Source of the DNA: a virus
Direction: 5' to 3' (one strand)
Length of the DNA stretch: 27,545 nucleotides
Virus record (IMG/VR): IMGVR_UViG_3300045996_000667
Span: 1-27,545 of that record
Shown here: one piece after another, positions 12,160 to 19,309 of the stretch
Numbering within the stretch: position 1 is the first letter of the stretch
Layout: the number at the start of each line of letters is the position of its first letter
The notes under the pieces: model-generated
The model's input: the letters and a program-made list of their open reading frames with translations, nothing else
Told to the model about the DNA's origin: nothing
Databases searched by the model: none
Made by a program: the position numbers and the translations under genes

Positions 12160-12200
12160 GGACAGGGCTGGCCCTATGGCTAGTCCTGTCCAACCTCGCA
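12160..12200 (+). repeat. Conserved hairpin repeat, copy 1
   Basis: GGACAGGGCT and AGTCCTGTCC form a 10-bp stem (one G.U) around a 12-base loop, followed by AACCTCGCA. The same unit recurs at 14401, where the G.U is a G-C pair. It lies just past the stop of the 11724 gene and before the ribosome site of the next small gene. Confidence 0.7.
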
Positions 12201-12237
12201 ACAAGGCCAGTGACAGTGGCTTTGTTAGGAGGTCGTC

Positions 12238-12312
12238 ATGGGTCAACTGATAGACGAGCTCATCGTCGTGATCGCTCTCGGCAACTCTCACCCGACCGTC
12301 AACAAGCGTTAA
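12238..12312 (+). CDS. 24-residue leader-like peptide
   Basis: Starts behind TTAGGAGGTCGTC, a strong ribosome site. Hydrophobic core LIDELIVVIALG and a polar end. It lies between the hairpin repeat and the 12340 gene, so it may be a leader peptide or a minute protein in its own right. Confidence 0.5.
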   Translation: MGQLIDELIVVIALGNSHPTVNKR

Positions 12313-12339
12313 CCCTCACAACCTGACAGGAGAATGACC

Positions 12340-12726
12340 ATGCTTACCGCATCTCAGTGGAACCGTGTCCGCGCAACCGAAGCCGCCCTCGTCATCGTCA
12401 GCACCAACGCTGGCCAGAACATCATCAACCCCGTGCGCCGCGTCATGCCGAACGCCACCGCCAAGACCATCAGCAACCCGCAGGGCATGAGGATGACCGT
12501 GCGGCCGGCGCTCATCGAGAACCCGCTGCTGACCCTGTCCAACCCGCACAGCAGCTCGGCCACCATCGACAACGCCATCAGGATCGCATCTGGTGGTATC
12601 CGTCTGGTCAAGGGCGGCCGCAACTGGACCGACCCGCGCTACGTGGAATGCACCCGCTACGTCCCCATGGGCGTCACGTTCGGGGACTGCGTCCGTCAGC
12701 GCGAAGCCCTCAAGGCCAGCGAATGA
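12340..12726 (+). CDS. Hypothetical protein
   Basis: 128 residues. The second of two nearby ATGs is chosen because the CAGGAG site is seven bases before it and only one base before the first. Mixed alpha/beta composition with NPVRRVMPN, MRMTVRPALIENPLLTLSNP and late Cys in VECTRY and GDC. No family recognised. The last codons overlap the next ATG. Confidence 0.7.
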   Translation: MLTASQWNRVRATEAALVIVSTNAGQNIINPVRRVMPNATAKTISNPQGMRMTVRPALIENPLLTLSNPHSSSATIDNAIRIASGGIRLVKGGRNWTDPRYVECTRYVPMGVTFGDCVRQREALKASE

Positions 12727-12815
12727 GGGCCTACCTGCTTGACCTGCTCGATCGTCTGGTAAGATCCCTGCCATCGGCGTTGGACGCGGCAATCATAGCC
12801 GCGCTCGACGCCTAG
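12723..12815 (+). CDS. 30-residue helical peptide
   Basis: ATGA overlap with the previous gene. An amphipathic Leu/Asp/Ala sequence (LLDLLDRLVRSL) that should form one helix. Real-looking through its coupling and the ribosome site that follows it; function unknown. Confidence 0.5.
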   Translation: MRAYLLDLLDRLVRSLPSALDAAIIAALDA

Positions 12816-12827
12816 GAGGCACCCTGA

Positions 12828-13133
12828 ATGGACATCTGCCCTAGCAGAGACGACGCCCAACCTCACATCTTCGAGGGCGGGCGTTGTGCCCTCTGCCTCA
12901 CACCGCTGCCACAAAACGAACGCTGGATCGCACGCTACGGCTACTCTGTCGGTGGCACGAAGCACGATTTCAACTGGTTCTGGATTCGTGACGAATATAC
13001 GCCCAACGAGAAGGGCAACGCGGAGCGTTTCAATAGCGCAGCAGCTGCAAAGGCAGCGGCCCGCGAGGCCGTAACCAACGCCAGCGCAATACAGCCACAC
13101 CTGCAATGGCGCACGGCCGTGGAACGAGCATGA
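12828..13133 (+). CDS. Small zinc-knuckle protein
   Basis: 101 residues behind a CTAGGAGG site. Cys4, then CALC (20-23), an aromatic beta section (FNWFWIRDEY) and an Ala/Lys-rich helix. Only one clear CxxC, so a single incomplete zinc site. Stop overlaps the next ATG. Confidence 0.68.
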   Translation: MDICPSRDDAQPHIFEGGRCALCLTPLPQNERWIARYGYSVGGTKHDFNWFWIRDEYTPNEKGNAERFNSAAAAKAAAREAVTNASAIQPHLQWRTAVERA

Positions 13134-13351
13134 ACGCTGGAATGCTAGTCACTCGTCGTCAACTGCTGGCCCTTTATGAGGCTTGGCAAAAGGCTGGCAA
13201 CAAGGTTCCAACCAAGAAGTTGTCGTTCATCGGCCTCAAGTTCCCAGAAGGGTCAGACTTCTACGACGTCAACATCGAGTATACCGAACACAAGTCGCCC
13301 TATGGAAACCGCCTCTATAGGGTCACATTCCTGAACCCATGCCGACAATGA
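13130..13351 (+). CDS. Hypothetical protein
   Basis: 73 residues from the ATGA overlap. An N-terminal helix (RRQLLALYEAWQKAG) then beta strands with YTEHKSPYGNRLYRVTF. No known family recognised. Confidence 0.65.
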   Translation: MNAGMLVTRRQLLALYEAWQKAGNKVPTKKLSFIGLKFPEGSDFYDVNIEYTEHKSPYGNRLYRVTFLNPCRQ

Positions 13352-13536
13352 GAAGGCTTGAGTGTTGCTGCTGTGGAGGCCTCGCCTTAGCGGTGAAACA
13401 CTGGTGGAACCGCGACACGGGCTTTGGCCTCTGCGGGAAATGCGCCAACATGATCAAGGCGCGCAAGGACTACGACCCCGAAGAATTCACCCAGAACTAC
13501 GGACACGAAGGAGTCCACTGGATACCTGAACCATGA
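13339..13536 (+). CDS. Small zinc-ribbon protein (CCCC...CGKC)
   Basis: 65 residues; the ATG nine bases downstream makes an ATGA overlap and is an equally good start. CCCCGG (9-14) and CGKC (32-35) frame a short ribbon, followed by YDPEEFTQNYGHEG. The PEEF is only a loose echo of the EFF tag and is not counted as one. Confidence 0.68.
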   Translation: MPTMRRLECCCCGGLALAVKHWWNRDTGFGLCGKCANMIKARKDYDPEEFTQNYGHEGVHWIPEP

Positions 13537-13718
13537 ATGACGTCAAACGGATACAGGAGATAATCGACCGCTTCATCCCGCTCGGCAATCGTTCCTCCAT
13601 GTGTCACAGCTTCATCGTGCCAATGGAGGACTGTTCACGGTGCAAAGACGCCATCGAAATCAGAGAGCTGGTGGCTAAACTGGCAAAGGATAGCCATGCC
13701 AACCCTGAGAACCGCTAG
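13533..13718 (+). CDS. Small hypothetical protein with CSRC
   Basis: 61 residues, ATGA overlap. Cys24-His25 and CSRC (34-37) could bind one zinc between two helices (VKRIQEIIDRF and AIEIRELVAKLAKD). Function unknown. Confidence 0.65.
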   Translation: MNDVKRIQEIIDRFIPLGNRSSMCHSFIVPMEDCSRCKDAIEIRELVAKLAKDSHANPENR

Positions 13719-13947
13719 CACCCTGTCACCCGGCGAGTTCGTTGAGATGCTCGCCGCCAATCAGCCCAACGGCCTTGGCAGCGTGGTCAGCGTCGACATG
13801 AAGGCGCGGCGCGTCACCTGTCGGACCACGGACAGCCATGCCGCTCATGCGGTGGAACTGCTGGCCAACCGGAAAGGCCTGAAAGTCCTGACCACGCGGC
13901 CAGACGATGGCAGCTATGTCATCGGGGTCACGGGCTTCAAGGCCTGA
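13696..13947 (+). CDS. Hypothetical protein with EFV motif
   Basis: 83 residues. Contains PGEFVEMLAANQ near residues 12-23, loosely like the EFFDALAAND of the L7/L12-like fusion, then a beta-alpha-beta body. No cysteine pair. Whether the motif is related to the tag is uncertain. Confidence 0.65.
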   Translation: MPTLRTASTLSPGEFVEMLAANQPNGLGSVVSVDMKARRVTCRTTDSHAAHAVELLANRKGLKVLTTRPDDGSYVIGVTGFKA

Positions 13948-13957
13948 AGGATTCGCC

Positions 13958-14392
13958 GTGAAAGCTCCATTACACTATAAGCCTGCCGGACTAGTGTTAC
14001 CGCTTTGCTGCGCGATGTATGAACTGTCCACTGATGAGCTACCTATGGCTACCTGCCCAGAGTGCGTTGCGCTGGCGGCAGTACCTCTATGGTGCGCCCG
14101 TGGACATCAGTACAACGGCACCATAGAAAAGGACAAGTGTCCACAATGCGGCTTGCACGGACACACCAACAAGGCAGACGCAAACGCCGAAGCCTTCGAT
14201 CTATTTCACATGCGAACACCGCACGTCATCCACTGGCGCAGCATTCGGCTGTTCAACAACGCTGGCATGGACTTTCCGGCCTGCTATGCGTCGACCAAAC
14301 TGCTAGACCTCGACAAGTCGAGGCTGCGCACCAATCCTGAGCGGCACGCAGTAACCTGCAAGAGGTGTCTGCGGCTCATGGAGAAGCGCTAG
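13958..14392 (+). CDS. Three-knuckle zinc protein
   Basis: 144 residues from a GTG preceded by GAAGGA; a further upstream ATG would overlap the gene before. CPEC (33-36), CPQCG (61-65) and CKRC (134-137), with a central helical part. The C-terminal RHAVTCKRCLRLMEKR is typical of small phage zinc proteins. DNA or RNA binding is likely but unproven. Confidence 0.7.
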   Translation: MKAPLHYKPAGLVLPLCCAMYELSTDELPMATCPECVALAAVPLWCARGHQYNGTIEKDKCPQCGLHGHTNKADANAEAFDLFHMRTPHVIHWRSIRLFNNAGMDFPACYASTKLLDLDKSRLRTNPERHAVTCKRCLRLMEKR

Positions 14393-14418
14393 ACAAAACC
14401 GGACAGGGCTGGTAGAAT
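14390..14418 (+). promoter_or_regulatory. Putative promoter overlapping the hairpin repeat
   Basis: TAGACA (one mismatch to TTGACA), a 17-base spacer, then TAGAAT (one mismatch to TATAAT). The -10 lies in the loop of hairpin copy 2, so the inverted repeat flanks the -10 as an operator would. The best sigma-70 match I found in the window. Confidence 0.6.
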
Positions 14419-14441
14419 GGCTAGCCCTGTCCAACCTCGCA
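14401..14441 (+). repeat. Conserved hairpin repeat, copy 2
   Basis: GGACAGGGCT pairs perfectly with AGCCCTGTCC across a 12-base loop, followed by AACCTCGCA. It differs from copy 1 by a compensated stem base and by loop changes, so the fold or symmetry is under selection. Confidence 0.7.
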
Positions 14442-14450
14442 GTCAGGGCC

Positions 14451-14462
14451 ATACACGTGTAT
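14451..14462. promoter_or_regulatory. 12-bp palindrome ATACACGTGTAT
   Basis: Perfect palindrome downstream of the promoter and hairpin and before the ribosome site of the 14493 gene. The half-site ATACAC is shared with the ACACAA dyads, but the spacing differs. Confidence 0.45.
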
Positions 14463-14492
14463 TCTGTTGACCTTGACTAGGAGGTTTGTCTG

Positions 14493-14708
14493 GTGGAGCA
14501 CGAATATCCCAAGGAACGACGAAGTCCAGCACAACTGGCCGACGAGGAACACTGGACCGTGGTTGAGGTCCGACTCAACGAAGACCGCGAGAAACTGACC
14601 ATCGTTAACAGTTTCTCAGGTCAGGAGGTCGCAGAAAGCTACGTGCGCCGCATTCGCAAATACAGCCCTGACATCGTCAGCGTCAAGGCTCTTCCACCGA
14701 AAGGGTAG
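14493..14708 (+). CDS. Hypothetical protein
   Basis: 71 residues from GTG behind CTAGGAGG. Charged, with VVEVRLNEDREKLTIVNSF and an RRIRKYSPDIVSVKAL end, a beta-alpha-beta pattern. First gene of a long coupled run. No family recognised. Confidence 0.68.
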   Translation: MEHEYPKERRSPAQLADEEHWTVVEVRLNEDREKLTIVNSFSGQEVAESYVRRIRKYSPDIVSVKALPPKG

Positions 14709-14710
14709 CC

Positions 14711-14836
14711 ATGTTCCGCGAACTATGGTGGTGGATAAGAGGCGTCGAGCCTGCCACCTACCGACACGTCTGCAAACGCTGCGGCCAGACCGGTCAGGCT
14801 CACTGGTTCAACGTGTGTTGGAGGTTCAAAGAATGA
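14711..14836 (+). CDS. Tiny CxxC protein
   Basis: 41 residues. WWWIRG near the start and CKRCG (22-26), with a lone late Cys; half a zinc ribbon. Ends with an ATGA overlap to the next gene. Short phage CKRCG proteins of this shape are common; role unknown. Confidence 0.6.
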   Translation: MFRELWWWIRGVEPATYRHVCKRCGQTGQAHWFNVCWRFKE

Positions 14837-15030
14837 ACGAGAAAGACAAGCACATCATCACCATCGCACTGCAAGTCGCTATCACGTGCTACCAGGAAGA
14901 AGAGCGCCGCATGTGGCGCGCCGATGAGCTGGACAATTCCGACGTCTTCAAGCGCGTGGCCGAACAGTTCGCACGGCAGGCCAAAGAGGCGCAGGAACTG
15001 CTAGACCGCATCGCGAATGACAGGTTCTAG
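14833..15030 (+). CDS. Small all-helical protein
   Basis: 65 residues. Charged helices throughout (EEERRMWRADELDNSDVFKRVAEQ), a likely coiled coil or helical hairpin. ATGA coupling upstream. Confidence 0.65.
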   Translation: MNEKDKHIITIALQVAITCYQEEERRMWRADELDNSDVFKRVAEQFARQAKEAQELLDRIANDRF

Positions 15031-15031
15031 C

Positions 15032-15295
15032 ATGGACATCAAGACAGCCTTCAGGGTAGTCTCCGACGCCATAACCACACGAACAGACCTTTCCGAAATT
15101 GGCAGGCTGGCCATCGAGGACATGCTGGTCGAACTCCGAGACTGCAACATGTCTGTCTTACGGCATGGCGGCGGTAACAACGGCCTTGTCATCAGGGGAA
15201 AGGATGGAAGTTCGTCGTCTATTATTCGTATGAGTCCTGACCTGGCCGTCAGGATTGCCATCAATGCCATTCTTGAGCACTTGGAGAGATCCTAG
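15032..15295 (+). CDS. Hypothetical protein
   Basis: 87 residues from the ATG one base after the preceding stop; an in-frame ATG 15 bases upstream is possible. Helix, strand and helix pattern with a Gly/Ser loop (RGKDGSSSS). No family recognised. Confidence 0.65.
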   Translation: MDIKTAFRVVSDAITTRTDLSEIGRLAIEDMLVELRDCNMSVLRHGGGNNGLVIRGKDGSSSSIIRMSPDLAVRIAINAILEHLERS

Positions 15296-15296
15296 C

Positions 15297-15488
15297 ATGG
15301 ATCCCAACGCCAATCTGCAAGAACAGGAACGCATCATCGCTGAAAGGGAACTGCCAAACCCTGACTGGCGCGAATATGCTGAGCGCCTGCTCGACCTGCG
15401 GCAGGCCCTGTATGACTGGCTCAGGGACGGCGGCTTCGAACCGGACTGGTCCAAGGCTCCCAACGCGGCCAAGCATTACGGACACTGA
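15297..15488 (+). CDS. Small helical hypothetical protein
   Basis: 63 residues. QEQERIIAERELPNPDW then a helix LLDLRQALYDWLRDGGF and a polar end. One base separates it from the previous stop. Confidence 0.62.
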   Translation: MDPNANLQEQERIIAERELPNPDWREYAERLLDLRQALYDWLRDGGFEPDWSKAPNAAKHYGH

Positions 15489-15489
15489 C

Positions 15490-15687
15490 ATGGCCGATAT
15501 CTTTGGGGATTACATGGGCATGGACAGAGGCGAAGACCCAGACCACTATGAAGGCTGGCTCGCTGCTAAACGTGCCCACGCTGGCGGAATCAACATCACC
15601 ACTCACCGCTCTCAGGGCGACACTGAGTGGGACAAGGGCTGGAACGACTACATCGAAGAAATCGAAAGAGGGCTGATGTGTCCATAG
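15490..15687 (+). CDS. Small hypothetical protein
   Basis: 65 residues. DYMGMDRGEDPDHYEGW followed by DTEWDKGWNDYIEEIERG; acidic and Trp-rich. One base after the previous stop. No known family. Confidence 0.62.
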   Translation: MADIFGDYMGMDRGEDPDHYEGWLAAKRAHAGGINITTHRSQGDTEWDKGWNDYIEEIERGLMCP

Positions 15688-15950
15688 ACTATCTCGACAT
15701 TCAGATTCCAGGCGAGAAGATCAGCCACACCGACCTGACGGCAGACGCGCTGTTTTTCTCAGGGCGCACCACTGGCTGCTCATGTTGCTCGGACAGCTTC
15801 GACTTCAGCGAAACCTCCAAGGTGCAAGCCTTGGAACTGGCTGACCAGTGGATCAAGGAGCTGCGCGCACGGCTCAAGCAAGCCTGCGAGGTCAAGCGCA
15901 AGATTCGCGCGGTCAAGGTGGCAGACTGGGACAAGGCTAGGAGCACATGA
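15678..15950 (+). CDS. CSCC-containing hypothetical protein
   Basis: 90 residues from GTG, overlapping the upstream gene by ten bases. GCSCCSDS (33-40) gives three close cysteines, followed by a long charged helix. With only one cluster a classic ribbon is unlikely; a dimeric metal site or disulfide is possible. Confidence 0.62.
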   Translation: MSIDYLDIQIPGEKISHTDLTADALFFSGRTTGCSCCSDSFDFSETSKVQALELADQWIKELRARLKQACEVKRKIRAVKVADWDKARST

Positions 15951-16351
15951 ACTGGCTGACATTCCTCACCGCCCTGACAGAACAGGAGCGCGAAGAGCTC
16001 AAGGCCACCCTAGCCGACGCTGACAAGAATGCTGAGTTCTTTGATGCGCTGGCAGCCAATGATGCCCTGACCGCAGCTGAGCGCATCATTCGGCGGCGCG
16101 AGGGCAAGATACCGGCTATCAAGGCTGTCAGAGAGCGCACACGGCTAGGTCTGAAAGAAGCTAAGGACTTGGTCGAGCGCTGCGCACCTGACGACCTGTA
16201 CACCTTACCAGCCTGTCCTAAGTGTGGCTGCTGGAAAGAGCGCGTCAAGCCGGTAGCGCCATTGTCGCCAAATGAGTCACGGTATAACGGCAGGTTCCAT
16301 AAGTTTCATTGCCTGTCCTGTGACTGGATCTACGAGGCCAAGTACGTCTAG
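15947..16351 (+). CDS. Fusion: EFF motif, L7/L12-C-terminal-like helix pair, zinc ribbon
   Basis: 134 residues, ATGA start. The motif NAEFFDALAAND is internal (28-39). Residues 54-78 (KIPAIKAVRERTRLGLKEAKDLVER) follow the bacterial ribosomal protein L7/L12 C-terminal pattern KxxVIKxVRxxTGLGLKEAKDLVE, the surface that recruits translation GTPases. A ribbon CPKCG (90-94) and CLSC (122-125) ends the protein. The L7/L12 domain is partial (a helix-turn-helix core without the last strand). It may act at the ribosome or use the fold for another partner. Confidence 0.75.
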   Translation: MNWLTFLTALTEQEREELKATLADADKNAEFFDALAANDALTAAERIIRRREGKIPAIKAVRERTRLGLKEAKDLVERCAPDDLYTLPACPKCGCWKERVKPVAPLSPNESRYNGRFHKFHCLSCDWIYEAKYV

Positions 16352-16383
16352 GCCGCTTTGCACACGTGTTCAAGATTCGGCGT

Positions 16384-16516
16384 TCATTGCACAAAGTGCA
16401 AACAGTGCCAAGGCTCACAACCTAGATAGCCTCTAAAACGCTCAGGATGCGTTATGAGCGCATCTCAGGACTACCCGCACCCTAACCATTGCCCGACAGT
16501 TTAGAGGGCCTATAAG
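16384..16516 (+). promoter_or_regulatory. Leader region with hairpins and promoter candidate
   Basis: TTGCAC-aaa-GTGCAA hairpin near 16387; GATGCG/CGCATC stem enclosed by CCTCTAAA/TTTAGAGG (16430-16437 with 16500-16507), and an alternative CGCTC/GAGCG pairing that would exclude the inner stem. TTGCCC (16489-16494), 16 bases, TATAAG (16511-16516) is a plausible promoter for the next gene. Which element is used is not decidable by eye. Confidence 0.4.
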
Positions 16517-16532
16517 TCATGCTAGGAGGTTT

Positions 16533-16868
16533 ATGCGTATCAACGTGAACGAGAGCCGACAGATGAACCTGATGAAGGCGCTGAAGAACATGGGAGCCTG
16601 CGATGGATCTAAGGGCGCCATACCGTGGGTGAACACGAACCTGCAACCACAGCAGGGACTGCTCGACGCGTGGCTCCTGTGCCAGAACAAGGAATGGCTG
16701 CTCTGGCTGCTGGAACATTGGAAGCTGCTTGGCGAATGTACCTGCACGCTGAGCATTGACAGCATCAGCCGCTGCCCAATCGGTAAGGCCTACAACCTCG
16801 AATTCGAGGACGTGCAGGCCAATTACAGGGACGACATCGCCTGCATCGCCTACTACACCGGCCTTTGA
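16533..16868 (+). CDS. Hypothetical protein
   Basis: 111 residues behind CTAGGAGG. LLDAWLLCQNKEWLLWLLEHWKLL is a Trp/Leu-rich helical core, then three cysteines in ECTCTLSIDSISRC. No family recognised. It begins the run that extends to Ku. Confidence 0.7.
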   Translation: MRINVNESRQMNLMKALKNMGACDGSKGAIPWVNTNLQPQQGLLDAWLLCQNKEWLLWLLEHWKLLGECTCTLSIDSISRCPIGKAYNLEFEDVQANYRDDIACIAYYTGL

Positions 16869-16871
16869 CCC

Positions 16872-17069
16872 ATGGACGACGACGAACGCAACGCGAAACT
16901 CGCAGCGTTCACCCTAGGCCAGTTGGAACTCGTATCAGCCGTGTCAGACGCGCTAGAGATAGCATGGCGGTCAGGCCTGACCAAGCAACAGACCGCCGAG
17001 GCTGTCGAACTGGCACTGCAAGCTCGAGACTTCCTGGCCGTGATACAATCTCGGAACCTGCTGGAGTGA
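16872..17069 (+). CDS. Small helical protein
   Basis: 65 residues. Acidic start (MDDDERN) and two helices with a SGLTKQQTAEAVELALQA turn that loosely resembles a helix-turn-helix. DNA binding is a weak possibility. Confidence 0.65.
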   Translation: MDDDERNAKLAAFTLGQLELVSAVSDALEIAWRSGLTKQQTAEAVELALQARDFLAVIQSRNLLE

Positions 17070-17072
17070 CCC

Positions 17073-17237
17073 ATGAAGCCAGCGCAGGCCACGTTGTTCG
17101 ATAAGGGCACTCTCCCCAAGGCCCAGCCCGATACCTACCAGCGGCTGGCAGAACTGGCCCGTGAACAGGGCTGCAACAATACGGCTCAGCTCCTCGAAGA
17201 ATCTGCCAGATTGGCAGAAATTTCTCGCAAGCCTTGA
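17073..17237 (+). CDS. Small helical protein
   Basis: 54 residues, three bases after the previous stop. A Gln/Ala/Leu helix (YQRLAELAREQGCNNTAQLLEESARLAEI) suggests a short dimerising helical hairpin. Function unknown. Confidence 0.58.
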   Translation: MKPAQATLFDKGTLPKAQPDTYQRLAELAREQGCNNTAQLLEESARLAEISRKP

Positions 17238-17297
17238 CAGGCTGCCGAGGGCGCGCTACCCTAGTGCGTTCCCGTGGCCCGACCAGATGAGGTGGTA

Positions 17298-17489
17298 ATG
17301 CGCGTGTATCTTGTGTATTGGTCCTACGACAGAGGGCGCTACGTGTCCTACGAAGGGCCAATCAGTGACCTCGGAACCCAGCAATCGGGCCAGCTCGTTG
17401 AAGCCGCGTTCGTTGACGAGCAAGAGGCCAACACCTACGCCAACAGGAGAACCGTTCAGAACAACTACATGGAAGGGGTGCGGCAATGA
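17298..17489 (+). CDS. Small hypothetical protein
   Basis: 63 residues from the ATG behind GAGGTGGTA; a GTG 24 bases upstream is the alternative. RVYLVYWSYDRGRYVSYEG gives a beta-hairpin start, then FVDEQEANTYANR, typical of a compact alpha/beta phage protein. ATGA overlap with the next gene. Confidence 0.64.
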   Translation: MRVYLVYWSYDRGRYVSYEGPISDLGTQQSGQLVEAAFVDEQEANTYANRRTVQNNYMEGVRQ

Positions 17490-17881
17490 GCACGAAAACG
17501 TTCGAACAGATGGTGGCCGCTCGCATCAACGACTATCGGATCGAACCGCTCACCAACGCCGATGCGAAGGCGGCGTGGTTGTCAGCCCTGCGCAGCGGGA
17601 ACTTCGGCCAAACAAAGACACAACTTCGCAACCTGTTCGACCTGAACCGTTTCTGCTGCCTCGGCGTGATGTGCGAAGTCTTCAAGGATGCCGTCAATGG
17701 CGAGTGGAAAAAAGACCTTTTCGGCATCAAGGACGAACAGCGCTACGTTGGCGGGTATCCTCCGCTAGCGGTTACCAAATACGTCGGCATGACCGACGAC
17801 ACGCAGCGCTTCATCAGTGGCCTGAACGACGACGGGGCCACCTTCGCTGAAATCGCGGACTACATCGAGGCCAATCTGTGA
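17486..17881 (+). CDS. Phage hypothetical with CCLGV motif
   Basis: 131 residues. WLSALRSGNFGQ (31-42) and FCCLGVMCEVF (56-66), then NDDGATFAEIADYIE near the end. From memory this motif set recurs in small proteins of unrelated phages and prophages; function unknown. The last base is shared with the next ATG. Confidence 0.75.
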   Translation: MSTKTFEQMVAARINDYRIEPLTNADAKAAWLSALRSGNFGQTKTQLRNLFDLNRFCCLGVMCEVFKDAVNGEWKKDLFGIKDEQRYVGGYPPLAVTKYVGMTDDTQRFISGLNDDGATFAEIADYIEANL

Positions 17882-17979
17882 TGCAGTATACACACACCGA
17901 ACCACCGCTGAGAGGTTTCATCACGTTCCTGCTCCTGCTGTTCTTGGTGGCAGTCGGCCTGATCGGATTCGCAGGATGA
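17881..17979 (+). CDS. Tiny single-span membrane protein
   Basis: 32 residues: a polar start, then one hydrophobic helix (about 13-31). Coupled on both sides (TGATG and ATGA). It could be a membrane anchor or toxin-like peptide. Confidence 0.55.
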   Translation: MQYTHTEPPLRGFITFLLLLFLVAVGLIGFAG

Positions 17980-18311
17980 CCACCTTCCTACTGCGAGGCA
18001 AGGGACAGAAACCAACAGCACCGCCCAGATACCAGCATGACTGTTCAGCCTGCCGATTCATTGGGCAGGTTGACAAGTACGACATCTGGTACTGCCCGCC
18101 GGTCAGCGCCTACAAGACTGGTCCAAGCCTGATTGCCCGCTACGGCAATGACGGGCTTGAATACTCCAGCGGCGAAGACTTCGAATACCGCCACATCATG
18201 GCTATCAGGTCGGAAATCGGTGGCCTGACTAACGACGAGGTTATCCTGCTGGCCACGTTCCGCATGATGCCAAGTCTGCTGCTCAACATCTGGAAACCGA
18301 GGGAGAACTAA
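17976..18311 (+). CDS. Phage hypothetical with HDCxxC motif
   Basis: 111 residues. YQHDCSACRFIGQ (19-31), DIWYC ending at Cys40, then LIARYGNDGLEYSSG. From memory this is a recurring phage protein; C23, C26, C40 and H21 could bind a metal. Function unknown. Confidence 0.75.
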   Translation: MTTFLLRGKGQKPTAPPRYQHDCSACRFIGQVDKYDIWYCPPVSAYKTGPSLIARYGNDGLEYSSGEDFEYRHIMAIRSEIGGLTNDEVILLATFRMMPSLLLNIWKPREN

Positions 18312-19303
18312 TGCGTCGTTCGTTCGCAGCAGCCGCGTTGGCTGCGCTGCTTTCGGCTGGCTGTGGCGACTCGCCCGTCGCCATAGTCGGCCCTACTACA
18401 CCCACGGCATCGACTCAGGAGCTGTCACCGAAGGCCTGCGCGTTCAACATGACCGTGCTCGAGGCGTCGGTTGACCGTGCCTATCTCAAGGTCAGGAACA
18501 ACGACATCTGCGAACGCAGAGCGGGAGTCGCCGTCTACAAGGCGATTGACCCGTTCCTGCCACTGACGCAGGACAATCAGGAGCTGTTCTCGGACGTCAA
18601 CGTAGTAGTTCAACCAGGCGCGACAGTCGAGATCACAGCTGAACTGCCGCCGCCGTGCGGTGAATATCAGTTTGACCCGTATCACACGATTGAATCCGTC
18701 GGCGCGAAGGGTTCCAAGCCCAACTTCGGGCAGGGCGAGAATCTGTTCGACATCAGCCAGTTCTCGTCTCACTACGGCGGAACGCGCTGCGTAGTGGTGC
18801 CACCGCCACCACCACCGCCGCCACCACCACCGCCGCCACCACCACCGCCACCGCCACCACCACCACCGCCGCCACCGCCGCCTCCACCTCCACCTCCACC
18901 GCCACCGCCACCGCCACCGCCGCCCGTGTGCCCAGTGGTAACCAAGGCGAACGTGGACAAGTACATCACTAGGCGCGACGTGAACTCGGTCAAGGACGGC
19001 GCGTATGCCGTATTCACGATCGAGCTACCGGCTGGCTGCGACATTCTGCTGTCGCTGGTCAGCTACAAGAAATACAGCTGCGAGAAGTTCCCGCAGAAGT
19101 TCATCGACGGCAAGTCTGGGCGTTACAAGTCAGGAACATACACGTGGGAGCTGCAAGTCACAAAGACCGACAGGCTCTATCAGGTGGACCTACTGGTAGG
19201 CGGGTTCAAGCCTGAGGACCTGACACAACAGAACCACGATAGCGACTACGGTCCACGAACCATCGACTGGATATCAGACTGGACGGGTTGCCCGTCAAAG
19301 TGA
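18311..19303 (+). CDS. Exported lipoprotein with 42-proline linker
   Basis: 330 residues. The N-terminus MRRSFAAAALAALLSAGC is a signal peptide ending at a near-lipobox Cys18, so lipidation and a cell-envelope location are likely. Domain one (about 40-160) has paired cysteines, then 42 uninterrupted prolines (164-205), then a second Cys-containing beta-rich domain (206-330). The rigid polyproline would hold the domains about 10 nm or more apart and needs elongation factor P to be made. It is probably a lysogenic-conversion or envelope-interaction protein. Domains not recognised. Confidence 0.8.
   Translation: MRRSFAAAALAALLSAGCGDSPVAIVGPTTPTASTQELSPKACAFNMTVLEASVDRAYLKVRNNDICERRAGVAVYKAIDPFLPLTQDNQELFSDVNVVVQPGATVEITAELPPPCGEYQFDPYHTIESVGAKGSKPNFGQGENLFDISQFSSHYGGTRCVVVPPPPPPPPPPPPPPPPPPPPPPPPPPPPPPPPPPPPPPPPPPVCPVVTKANVDKYITRRDVNSVKDGAYAVFTIELPAGCDILLSLVSYKKYSCEKFPQKFIDGKSGRYKSGTYTWELQVTKTDRLYQVDLLVGGFKPEDLTQQNHDSDYGPRTIDWISDWTGCPSK
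18800..18925 (+). repeat. (CCN)42 trinucleotide tract
   Basis: 126 bases of mixed CCA/CCG/CCT/CCC codons encoding proline. Partly regular (CCACCACCACCGCCG units), so prone to length change by slippage, always in steps of three that keep the frame. Confidence 0.9.
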
Positions 19304-19309
19304 GGCTTC

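Noticed and set aside
18772-19044. Minus-strand open frame encoding a long glycine run
   Set aside because: Mirror image of the proline tract of the lipoprotein gene; no independent support.
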